Positions 6,730-12,431 of a stretch of DNA of 12,431 nucleotides are shown one piece after another. How positions within the stretch are numbered: position 1 is the first letter of the stretch; every line of letters begins with the position of its first letter. The stretch comes from an uncultured Sphingomonadaceae bacterium (GTDB lineage: Bacteria > Pseudomonadota > Alphaproteobacteria > Sphingomonadales > Sphingomonadaceae). Position numbers and translations under genes: made by a program. The notes beneath the pieces are model-generated. The model was not told the DNA's origin. It was given only the letters and a program-made list of their open reading frames with translations, and ran no database searches. The stretch spans positions 1-12,431 of the forward strand of contig CALKXX010000050.1 of NCBI GenBank assembly GCA_938003725.1, in the 5' to 3' direction.

Positions 6730-8255
6730 GACGTGGCGTTCCTCTTTAGGGCGTTCCGGTCAATTTTCCCATTTGGGTTCTTAGGCATATCGGTCATAAT
6801 GACAATATGATGCGGATGCATAAAGTTTGGTAAATTCTGTTTCAAATATTTAGATAGTTTTTCCAGAGTATCTCCATCTTTATCACCGCGTGCATATAGA
6901 TGGATCGCGTGCCCCAGTCTTTCATCGGCAATACCAATCGCAACCGCTTCAGCAATCAATCCGGATTCCACGGCGACCTCTTCGATTTCCGAAGGACTGA
7001 TTCGGTTGCCAGAGCTTTTGATCATCGCATCATCTCTGCCAACAAAATATAAAAGCCCGTCGGCCTCCCGGCGTACTTTGTCACCGGACCAGACTGCGGT
7101 TCCCCCGTATTTTGAGCTATTGGGAGCCGGTTTGAACCGTTCTCCAGTGCGCTTTTCATCCTGCCAATATCCCTGCGCGACCAGGGGACCGGCGTGAACC
7201 AATTCCCCTTCGTTGCCGGACTTGGCAAGCTCGCCGTCCGCGCCGACAACCATGATTTCTGCAAAAGGAATTGCTTTGCCCATGCTTGTCGGGTTTTCAT
7301 CGATCAGCTTGGGGTCGAGAAAGGTCGAACGAAATGCTTCGGTCAGGCCGTACATTGCGAAGATGTCGGTTTTCTCGCCGAAAATGGCGCGCAATTGTTT
7401 GACCAGCATTGGCGTCAAGGCACCGCCACTATTGGTCAAGCGACGCATCGCAACAGTCGATTCGACTGGCCATTGCTGCTCCACCAATTGCACCCATAGA
7501 GGCGGTACGGCAGCAAGCGTGGTTATCTCATGCTTCGCGCAAGCTTTTGTTACATCTCGAGCCGTCAGATAGTCGAGCGGTACGGCGCACCCGCCTGCTT
7601 CCCAAGTAGAAAACAGTTGGTTTTGACCATAGTCGAAACTGAGCGGCAGAACGCACAAAGTTCGGTCATCTTCGGCAAGTTTCAAATATTGAGCGACACT
7701 GATCGCACCGAAGCTCAAATTTGCGTGGCTTAACATAACGCCTTTGGGCCTGCCGGTAGAACCGCTGGTATATAAAATGGCTGCTAGCGCATCACAGTCC
7801 GCATCAATATGACTTGGTGGAAGAGATATTACTTCTATATCAACCTCTTGTGACACAAGTTTATCATCAAATAACAGTATATCCGGAAGGCTTTCTGACT
7901 CCATTGCCTTTACCCGAGACGCATTGGTGATCAACAATTTCGTACCACTGTCGTTCAAGATATGTTTCACTTGCGGCACTTTTAAGACTGGATTGACGGG
8001 TACATGCACCAATCCTGCGCGGGCTGTGGCAAGCGGCATCAAACAAGCCGTTTCGGTCTTCGGCAACCATGTCGCGACCCGGTCGCCTTTTTGTAAATTT
8101 TGCGCGATCAGCCATGACGCCATCAAACCCACACGATGATTTAACATCTTGTAGCTAAGAGACCTTTGACGAGTCACCAAAGCGATTGCCTTCGGATCCT
8201 TGCCGATAGCGAGCCGATCCAGTGGAAAAGCGTCTTTATGTGATGAATTGTTCAA
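6726..8255 (-). CDS. Acyl-CoA ligase (AMP-forming), exosortase A system-associated
   Basis: This 509-residue ANL-superfamily enzyme activates a carboxylic acid as the acyl-adenylate and passes it to a thiol, either CoA or a carrier protein. The core motifs are intact: LYTSGSTGRPKG (A3 loop, about 161-172), MYGLTE (A5, 301-306), WSGD (A7, 389-392), GRDDAMIKSSGNRISP (A8 hinge, 406-421) and PNGKIDR with catalytic Lys497 (A10). It fits the group recalled as TIGR03098. A phosphopantetheine carrier gene lies in the divergent operon, so that protein may be its acceptor; this is inference. The start is TTG at 8255, shown as Met. An in-frame TAG a few codons upstream rules out a longer form, and no ATG lies nearby in frame until about residue 37. 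The Shine-Dalgarno is weak (TAGG). A later start cannot be excluded, but residues 10-40 look like normal ANL sequence. Confidence 0.9.
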   Translation of the reverse strand: MNNSSHKDAFPLDRLAIGKDPKAIALVTRQRSLSYKMLNHRVGLMASWLIAQNLQKGDRVATWLPKTETACLMPLATARAGLVHVPVNPVLKVPQVKHILNDSGTKLLITNASRVKAMESESLPDILLFDDKLVSQEVDIEVISLPPSHIDADCDALAAILYTSGSTGRPKGVMLSHANLSFGAISVAQYLKLAEDDRTLCVLPLSFDYGQNQLFSTWEAGGCAVPLDYLTARDVTKACAKHEITTLAAVPPLWVQLVEQQWPVESTVAMRRLTNSGGALTPMLVKQLRAIFGEKTDIFAMYGLTEAFRSTFLDPKLIDENPTSMGKAIPFAEIMVVGADGELAKSGNEGELVHAGPLVAQGYWQDEKRTGERFKPAPNSSKYGGTAVWSGDKVRREADGLLYFVGRDDAMIKSSGNRISPSEIEEVAVESGLIAEAVAIGIADERLGHAIHLYARGDKDGDTLEKLSKYLKQNLPNFMHPHHIVIMTDMPKNPNGKIDRNALKRNATS

Positions 8256-8307
8256 ATGCTTGGCCTATAGGAAAAAGATCAATATTGTGACAGACGCGAC
8301 ACTAACC
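8256..8307. promoter_or_regulatory. Compact divergent promoter region between ligase and FemAB-like gene
   Basis: Only about 52 bp separate the two divergent starts. At the centre is a perfect 8-bp palindrome, CCTATAGG (8264-8271). For the minus strand, TATAGG (8266-8271) can serve as a -10 with CTGTCA 18 bp upstream; the start site would then fall at or just before the TTG, giving an almost leaderless mRNA. For the plus strand, TTGGCC (8260-8265), a 17-bp spacer and TATTGT (8283-8288) form a 4/6 + 4/6 pair. These hexamers are moderate and the assignment is tentative. Confidence 0.4.
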
Positions 8308-9330
8308 ATGAACAGTGAATATCACGATAATTTTCAATCTGTGCAAGCGGTTGCTGGTGAAAAACTCGGAAGAGCCAGTCAAAAATCGCTATTTGATCGC
8401 TTGGATTGGTTCCAATATCTACATGAATTGTGCCTTCCCGATCAACAACCCTTGATGATCCATAGCAGTGATCAGGGCGCCCAGGCATGGTTATTCCTGA
8501 TGAAGCGGGGCATTGGCAATTATGCCGCGCTCGCGAATTGGTATAACTTTACCTATCGACCAATTTTTACAGGTAATTTTGATGAGGTCACAAAACTAGC
8601 ATTGCTCGCAGATCTTGCGAAAAAGGCAAAGTCCTACGCCCATCACATCGAGATAGCCCCTGTCTCCGATGAAGACGGCTCCAGCGGATTGACAGAACGC
8701 GCATTTGAACAAGCCGGTTGGTGGGTCATAAAATCCAAAGCTGATGACAATCATATTTTGCCGATAAAGGGCCGAACATTTGACCAATATTGGGCGGATC
8801 GACCAGGTCGATTGCGCAACACCGTGCGCCGGAAAACCAAGAAAAATATCGTCTCAATCCGGATCGAAACGGAATTCAGCGAAGAACATTGGAATGACTA
8901 TTGCGATGTCTATGCCCGCAGCTGGAAACCCGAAGAAGGAAATCCGGCATTTTTGAAAGCGATCGCGAAACAAGAAGCCAAAGCTGGCTGCTTGAGACTC
9001 GGTTTGGCTTACATCGATGGGACACCGGTGGCGGCGCAATTTTGGACGGTCGAGAACGGAGACGCGCTAATTCACAAGCTGGCACATGTTGAAGATGCGA
9101 CAAAATCTTCGCCGGGAACGCTACTTTCAGTTGCGATGTTTCAACATGTTATTGATGTTGACCATGTTGATTTGATTGACTTTGGTACCGGGAACGATCC
9201 CTACAAAAAAGAGTGGATGGAGGATGTGCGCGACCGGTATCGTCTGGAAATGTACTGGCCGAACAATCCGCTGTCTTGGTTGCCTATCTTAAAACACTAT
9301 GTCTCAGGTCTTGTTAGAAGGCGCACATAG
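8308..9330 (+). CDS. FemAB-like GNAT-fold acyl/aminoacyl transferase, exosortase cluster-associated
   Basis: This is a soluble protein of about 340 residues from the ATG chosen. The C-terminal half shows the BioF2-like/Acetyltransf_6 pattern. It includes a basic stretch RLRNTVRRKTKKN, the strand-turn TPVAAQFWTV, and the helix GTLLSVAMFQHVI. The conserved end IDFGTGNDPYKKEWM, then RYRLEMY, is characteristic of FemAB-related proteins of PEP-CTERM loci. FemAB proteins move amino acids onto cell-wall precursors; the donor here is unknown. Neighbours (carrier protein 42 bp downstream, ligase divergent) suggest a carrier-bound donor. The start is uncertain. Upstream in-frame options are GTG 8287 and TTG 8200, the latter running into the ligase gene. 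None has a good Shine-Dalgarno (AGGA at 8269-8272 is 14 bases before GTG). I prefer ATG 8308 because it leaves room for a promoter. There is no signal peptide. Confidence 0.78.
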   Translation: MNSEYHDNFQSVQAVAGEKLGRASQKSLFDRLDWFQYLHELCLPDQQPLMIHSSDQGAQAWLFLMKRGIGNYAALANWYNFTYRPIFTGNFDEVTKLALLADLAKKAKSYAHHIEIAPVSDEDGSSGLTERAFEQAGWWVIKSKADDNHILPIKGRTFDQYWADRPGRLRNTVRRKTKKNIVSIRIETEFSEEHWNDYCDVYARSWKPEEGNPAFLKAIAKQEAKAGCLRLGLAYIDGTPVAAQFWTVENGDALIHKLAHVEDATKSSPGTLLSVAMFQHVIDVDHVDLIDFGTGNDPYKKEWMEDVRDRYRLEMYWPNNPLSWLPILKHYVSGLVRRRT

Positions 9331-9372
9331 CATTAGGGAGACGCCGTTGTCCGGAAATCGGGGGTCATTTAA

Positions 9373-9645
9373 ATGCCGGAAAAAGTTGAAATCACGCCAG
9401 AATCAGCCGTTCGTGCTGTATTGCGGGATATATTGGGACTCGATGCAGAGCAGGTTGCCGGTTTTGATGCCGACACAGAGCTTTTTGGCGCTTTGCCCGA
9501 ATTGGATAGCATGGCTGTTGCAGGACTACTCACCGAGTTGGAAGACAGACTGGACATCATGATCGAGGATGATGAGGTTGATGGTGAGTTGTTTGAGACA
9601 TTCGGCAATTTGGTGGCATTTGCAGAGACGAAAGCCGAAGAGTGA
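9373..9645 (+). CDS. Acyl carrier protein
   Basis: This is a 90-residue, strongly acidic helical protein. Ser46 in ELDSMAV is the phosphopantetheine attachment site and matches the D-S-(M/L) signature of carrier proteins. Helix I (SAVRAVLRDILGLD), helix II after the Ser (MAVAGLLTELEDRL) and a helix III region (ELFETFGNLVAFAE) are recognisable. It must be activated by a phosphopantetheinyl transferase encoded elsewhere. It is not the housekeeping AcpP, which is usually shorter, carries GADSLD and sits by fab genes. It serves this cluster, probably accepting an acyl or aminoacyl group. The ATG at 9373 follows a GGGGGT Shine-Dalgarno-like run (9360-9365), seven bases away. Its stop overlaps the GTG start of hydrolase 2. 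Confidence 0.93.
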   Translation: MPEKVEITPESAVRAVLRDILGLDAEQVAGFDADTELFGALPELDSMAVAGLLTELEDRLDIMIEDDEVDGELFETFGNLVAFAETKAEE

Positions 9646-10349
9646 GCTCTTTGCCAGACCATTGCTTATTTGAATGTGGTGGTTTCAAGGAACTGTATCT
9701 ATCGTCCGGTGCGACGAGCCCTGTTCAAATATTACTCGTCCCTCCCCTGTTCGATGAAATGAACAGGATACGGAGGAGTTTGGTCCAAGTGATGCTCAGG
9801 CTCGAAGAACATAATATCGGTGCCATCTTGCCCGACCTGCCGGGCACGAATGAGAGCATGCAACCTCAACATGCAATGGATCTGGATAAATGGGCGAGTG
9901 CATTGCTCAGTTTTTCCGAGCAAGCCGAAAACCCAACCCATGTGGCCTCCTTCCGCGGCGGGTCTCTAGTTGATCATAAGATTGAACTGCCACACTGGCG
10001 GCTATCGCCGGTCAAAGGACGCAGCCTGCTTCGCACAATGATGCGCACCCGAATTGCCGCAGACAAGGAATCGGGTCTGTCGACGTCGATGAGTGACCTA
10101 ATGGAAACAGCACATCGCGACGTTCTAAATCTTGCCGGGAACCTACTCAATCCTGAGATGATCAAGCAGCTCGATAGCGCGCAACCTTTCGAGTTTTCCG
10201 ATACGCGGACCGTTCGCTTGGAATCTGAAGCAAAAGAAGCCGATGCAATTGTGAACGGAGGTCCTTTCTGGCTACGCGCGGAGCCATCGGATGACATGGA
10301 CCTGGTAACTGCCATCTCCAATGATCTGATAGATTGGGTAAACGGATGA
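9642..10349 (+). CDS. Hydrolase 2, exosortase A system-associated (alpha/beta-hydrolase-like, nucleophile apparently missing)
   Basis: This is a 235-residue cytoplasmic protein. LLVPPLFDEMNRIRR (about 31-45) and ILPDLPGTNES (about 62-72) resemble the oxyanion-loop strand and following turn of serine aminopeptidase-like hydrolases. Together with PFWLRAEP near residue 208 and the gene order they point to the family recalled as TIGR03101. The strand-turn where the nucleophile elbow should be reads VASFRGGSLV (101-110), with Arg105 where Ser or Cys is expected. No GxSxG is present. It may be non-catalytic, or act through another residue. It begins with GTG at 9642 in a GTGA overlap with the acyl carrier stop, so coupled expression at similar levels is likely. 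No strong Shine-Dalgarno is seen. The enzyme name should be read as a family label only. Confidence 0.8.
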   Translation: MSSLPDHCLFECGGFKELYLSSGATSPVQILLVPPLFDEMNRIRRSLVQVMLRLEEHNIGAILPDLPGTNESMQPQHAMDLDKWASALLSFSEQAENPTHVASFRGGSLVDHKIELPHWRLSPVKGRSLLRTMMRTRIAADKESGLSTSMSDLMETAHRDVLNLAGNLLNPEMIKQLDSAQPFEFSDTRTVRLESEAKEADAIVNGGPFWLRAEPSDDMDLVTAISNDLIDWVNG

Positions 10350-11167
10350 CCCGCAGTTTTCATCAAATTCCATGCGGAGATGAAACGCTTTCTGCAACGA
10401 TTGATGTTGGGACAAGGTCAACGGGCATATTGATGGTCAGCGGCGGCAATGAAATTAAGTCTGGCGCGCATGGGGGCATGTCCAAGCTAGCTCAAAAATT
10501 GGCAGAGCAAGGAATTTCGGTCATGCGCTACGACCGCCGCGGGGTGGGAGAAAGCAGCGGCGAAAATAACGAATTTCTGTCTTCAAAAGACGACATTATC
10601 GCTGCCTCTGCTTATTTTCGAAAACTGTTACCTGAAATCGATAAAATCATCGCGTTTGGCAATTGTGATGCTGCGACTGCTCTGGCTCTTTATGCATCGG
10701 AAACTCGTCTCGATGGTTTGATTTTGGCAAATCCATGGATTATCGAAAGCCAGGATTCAGGAGATGCAGAGCCAACAGCGCCGACGTCCTCCGCTATCCG
10801 GTCCCGCTATTGGGAACGTCTAAAAAACCCAAGAACGCTTGTCGATTTACTCAAGGGCAATATTGACTTAAAAAAACTGCTCTCGGGCCTTAAAAAGGCG
10901 TCTCGAAAGGATAAAGTGTCCAGCTTGGCCATCAGCGTCCGCGAGGCCCTCACCGCCTCTGAAATACCTATCAAAATATTGGCCGCTAAACGAGATACAA
11001 CAGCGTTGGCTTTTCTTGCGGCTTGGAAAAATAGTGATTTTCAAACCGTCCGACAGAAAGATAACATCCAAATAGATATACTGGACAGCGCCTCACACAG
11101 CTTTGCCGATGACAAGGCAAAGCTATGGTTGGAACACAAGCTGATCGCCGCTCTTACCGCGACCTAG
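10346..11167 (+). CDS. Hydrolase 1, exosortase A system-associated (alpha/beta hydrolase with Cys nucleophile)
   Basis: This is a 273-residue cytoplasmic alpha/beta hydrolase. The oxyanion strand ILMVSGGNE is at about 28-36. MRYDRRGVGESSGE is at 60-73, the turn typical of serine aminopeptidase-type hydrolases. The nucleophile elbow AFGNCDAAT (103-111) has Cys107 instead of Ser. Asp217 (AAKRDTT) and His251 (SASHSF) are in the right order for a Cys-Asp-His triad. This agrees with the family recalled as TIGR03100. A thioesterase or transferase step on the carrier-bound product is plausible but unproven. I chose ATG 10346, which forms an ATGA with the hydrolase 2 stop; an in-frame TTG at 10334 is less likely. 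Residues 140-200 are Lys/Ser-rich and may form a cap. The stop lies one base from the trxB stop on the other strand. Confidence 0.87.
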   Translation: MTRSFHQIPCGDETLSATIDVGTRSTGILMVSGGNEIKSGAHGGMSKLAQKLAEQGISVMRYDRRGVGESSGENNEFLSSKDDIIAASAYFRKLLPEIDKIIAFGNCDAATALALYASETRLDGLILANPWIIESQDSGDAEPTAPTSSAIRSRYWERLKNPRTLVDLLKGNIDLKKLLSGLKKASRKDKVSSLAISVREALTASEIPIKILAAKRDTTALAFLAAWKNSDFQTVRQKDNIQIDILDSASHSFADDKAKLWLEHKLIAALTAT

Positions 11168-11168
11168 C

Positions 11169-12134
11169 CTATTCTGCCGCGAGCAGTTCGAACTCTTCCT
11201 CGGCCAAAAACCTCTCCGCATCCAATGCAGCCATACATCCGGTACCAGCTGCCGTCACCGCTTGGCGATAGATATGATCCATCACATCACCACAGGCAAA
11301 AAGGCCCGGAATTTTGGTTTTTGGCGTTCCGGGCTCTACCTCAATATAGCCGCCATCGATCAACTCCAGATGGTCCTTAAATACTTCTGTGGCCGGTGCG
11401 TGACCAATGGCAACAAAGCCGCCATCGGTTTCCAGATGGCTTTTGTCGCCGGTTTGGGTGTCGACCAAGTCCACACCCACCAATCCAACAGGATCGCCGC
11501 CGCCGACGAAACGTTCGACCGTTTTGTTCCAGAGCACATTAATTTTGGGATTGGCAAATAGCCGGTCCTGAAGGATTTTTTCGGATCGTAAGCTATCCCT
11601 GCGGTGGATCAACGTGACGTCATCGCTGTGGTTAGTCATATAAAGCGCTTCTTCGACCGCAGTATTCCCGCCGCCGATTACCACGACTTTTTTCCCGCGA
11701 TAGAAAAACCCATCACAAGTTGCGCAGGCCGACACGCCCTTTCCGCCAAGCTCTTCTTCGCCCGGGACGCCCAGCCATTTCGCTTGCGCTCCGGTTGCAA
11801 TGACAAGCGTATCGCCTTCATATATGTCGCCGCCATCGCCGGTTAAACGAAACGGGCGTTTGGAAAAATCGACATCGACGACAGTGTCAAAAATAGTTCG
11901 CGTTCCAACTTTTTCGGCCTGTGCCTGCATTTCTTCCATCAACCACGGACCCTGAACGACATCGCGAAAGCCGGGATAATTCTCCACATCCGTAGTTATC
12001 GTCAGCTGTCCACCAGGTTGTAGACCCTGTACAACAATAGGTTCCAGCCCAGCACGGGCTCCATAGATTGCTGCCGACAGGCCAGCTGGCCCCGACCCAA
12101 GAATGAGCATTTTTGTGCGATGTGTTTCAGCCAT
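11169..12134 (-). CDS. trxB: Thioredoxin-disulfide reductase
   Basis: This 321-residue flavoprotein reduces thioredoxin with NADPH in the cytoplasm. FAD binding is at ILGSGPAGLSAAIYGA (11-26). The redox pair is CATC (Cys137, Cys140), followed by DGFF. The NADPH site is VVIGGGNTAVEEAL (151-164), with the HRRDSLRS loop after it. The second FAD motif GLFACGDVMD is near the C-terminus. Length and motifs match the low-molecular-weight bacterial TrxB, with all catalytic residues kept. The start ATG at 12134 has AGGAA (12141-12145) six bases upstream. It is a housekeeping gene and seems to mark the right border of the exosortase-associated block, since it is convergent with hydrolase 1 and has its own upstream region. 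Confidence 0.97.
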   Translation of the reverse strand: MAETHRTKMLILGSGPAGLSAAIYGARAGLEPIVVQGLQPGGQLTITTDVENYPGFRDVVQGPWLMEEMQAQAEKVGTRTIFDTVVDVDFSKRPFRLTGDGGDIYEGDTLVIATGAQAKWLGVPGEEELGGKGVSACATCDGFFYRGKKVVVIGGGNTAVEEALYMTNHSDDVTLIHRRDSLRSEKILQDRLFANPKINVLWNKTVERFVGGGDPVGLVGVDLVDTQTGDKSHLETDGGFVAIGHAPATEVFKDHLELIDGGYIEVEPGTPKTKIPGLFACGDVMDHIYRQAVTAAGTGCMAALDAERFLAEEEFELLAAE

Positions 12135-12162
12135 ATCCGGTTCCTATGATTCGTTCTCGACG

Positions 12163-12192
12163 CCAATAGTCCCTATCCAAATAGGGATGCAA
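12163..12192 (-). promoter_or_regulatory. Candidate trxB promoter with dyad filling the spacer
   Basis: On the minus strand, TTGCAT (12187-12192), an 18-bp spacer and TATTGG (12163-12168) make a weak sigma-70-like pair, 28 bp before the trxB ATG. The spacer contains the perfect dyad TCCCTAT-TTGG-ATAGGGA (12170-12187), seven-base arms with a four-base centre, and so looks like an operator. Hexamer matches are only 3/6 each, so the dyad is the firmer part. Confidence 0.4.
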
Positions 12193-12245
12193 GCGGGCCG
12201 GCGACAAGGGACCTTGGGCCAATCAATTATTTGGGCTTTGAAAGC

Positions 12246-12285
12246 TAATTTTTCTCTACATCGGCGGCATTGAAGAGAAAAGTTA
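12246..12285 (+). repeat. 12-base inverted repeat (potential hairpin)
   Basis: TAATTTTTCTCT (12246-12257) and AGAGAAAAGTTA (12274-12285) are inverted repeats with 11 of 12 Watson-Crick matches. The odd position is a U-G wobble in plus-strand RNA but a C-A mismatch in minus-strand RNA. The 16-base loop is GC-rich (ATCGGCGGC). It may be a leader structure of the gene at 12412 or a protein-binding dyad. Confidence 0.5.
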
Positions 12286-12342
12286 TGTTGCTGAGAAACC
12301 GCCTATTTCCACTTTATGTAAATTGGTGTAATACCTTCTCGA

Positions 12343-12390
12343 TCGGTATGAACCGACGGGGTCGTGGACAATTTTTCCCAGATTACTGGG
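12343..12390 (+). repeat. Pair of short hairpins before the partial gene
   Basis: TCGGT-ATGA-ACCGA (12343-12356) and CCCAG-ATTA-CTGGG (12377-12390) are perfect 5-bp stems with four-base loops. They lie 55 and 21 bases before the ATG at 12412. They could be part of a structured 5' leader. Short stems like these also occur by chance. Confidence 0.3.
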
Positions 12391-12411
12391 CAAGGCAACC
12401 GCGAGGTAACG

Positions 12412-12431
12412 ATGAACAGCAATCCAGAGAA
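12412..12431 (+). CDS. Start of an unidentified gene (partial, six codons)
   Basis: An ATG at 12412 opens a frame beginning MNSNPE and runs off the window end. GAGG (12403-12406) sits five bases upstream, a good Shine-Dalgarno. It is divergent from trxB. Six residues are too few to identify a product. Confidence 0.55.

Larger units (their letters stand above)
12135..12411. other. Intergenic region between trxB and a divergent partial gene, rich in inverted repeats
   Basis: This 277-bp stretch shows no credible coding frame. It holds a candidate trxB promoter/operator at the left end, a long 12-base inverted repeat in the middle, and two short hairpins near the plus-strand gene at 12412. These are listed separately. 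No tRNA or known RNA family was recognised. Confidence 0.7.

Noticed and set aside
8200..8307. 36-codon N-terminal extension of the FemAB-like protein from TTG 8200
   Set aside because: It would overlap the start of the divergent ligase gene by 56 bp and leave no promoter space for either gene.
9369..9662. 97-codon minus-strand Ser-rich frame opposite the acyl carrier gene
   Set aside because: The Ser/Ala-rich composition is the mirror of the acidic carrier sequence. The plus frame has the phosphopantetheine motif.
1..12431. CRISPR array, insertion sequence, tRNA or rRNA
   Set aside because: No regularly spaced direct repeats, transposase-like protein, terminal repeats or RNA gene signatures were seen. 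Genes are contiguous and look native to the locus.
1..12431. PEP-CTERM substrate or exosortase gene in the window
   Set aside because: None of the credible proteins ends in a PEP motif followed by a membrane segment and basic tail, and none is a multi-pass exosortase. Those genes must lie outside.

Overview
The window looks like chromosomal DNA of a sphingomonad-type alphaproteobacterium (order Sphingomonadales). This rests on gene content and protein style: an exosortase A (XrtA/EpsH, PEP-CTERM) exopolysaccharide locus in the sphingomonad gene order, next to a bacterial thioredoxin reductase. GC content looks moderate. The genus cannot be fixed from this sequence alone. Family names are from memory of protein signatures; no search was run.

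Layout. The minus-strand block (1-5321) is the envelope machinery for polysaccharide export. In transcription order it holds a short Wza/OPX-like export lipoprotein, a Wzz-type chain-length determinant, a BY-kinase-type tyrosine autokinase, a beta-barrel outer-membrane protein, and the 5' part of an AAA-type ATPase cut by the window edge. After a 172-bp gap (5322-5493) comes a second minus-strand pair (5494-8255), a PLP-dependent decarboxylase and an AMP-forming acyl-CoA ligase joined by an ATGA overlap. Divergent from these, on the plus strand (about 8308-11167), lie a FemAB/GNAT-like transferase, an acyl carrier protein and two alpha/beta-hydrolase-like proteins. The last three are joined by GTGA and ATGA overlaps. 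The hydrolase 1 stop lies one base from the stop of trxB, which is on the minus strand (11169-12134). The window ends with a 277-bp region rich in inverted repeats and the first six codons of an unidentified plus-strand gene.

How the genes may work together. The 1-5321 block should set chain length and carry a polymer across periplasm and outer membrane, with the kinase coupled to the chain-length protein. The central block (5494-11167) has the parts of a carrier-protein pathway: an acid-activating ligase, a carrier protein, a transferase, a decarboxylase and two hydrolase-fold proteins. It is a recurrent partner of exosortase A loci, but its chemistry is, as far as I know, undefined. It is the best candidate here for an undescribed system, possibly making or attaching an acyl or aminoacyl group on the polymer or a lipid. 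The exosortase, the glycosyltransferases and any PEP-CTERM substrate are not in this window.
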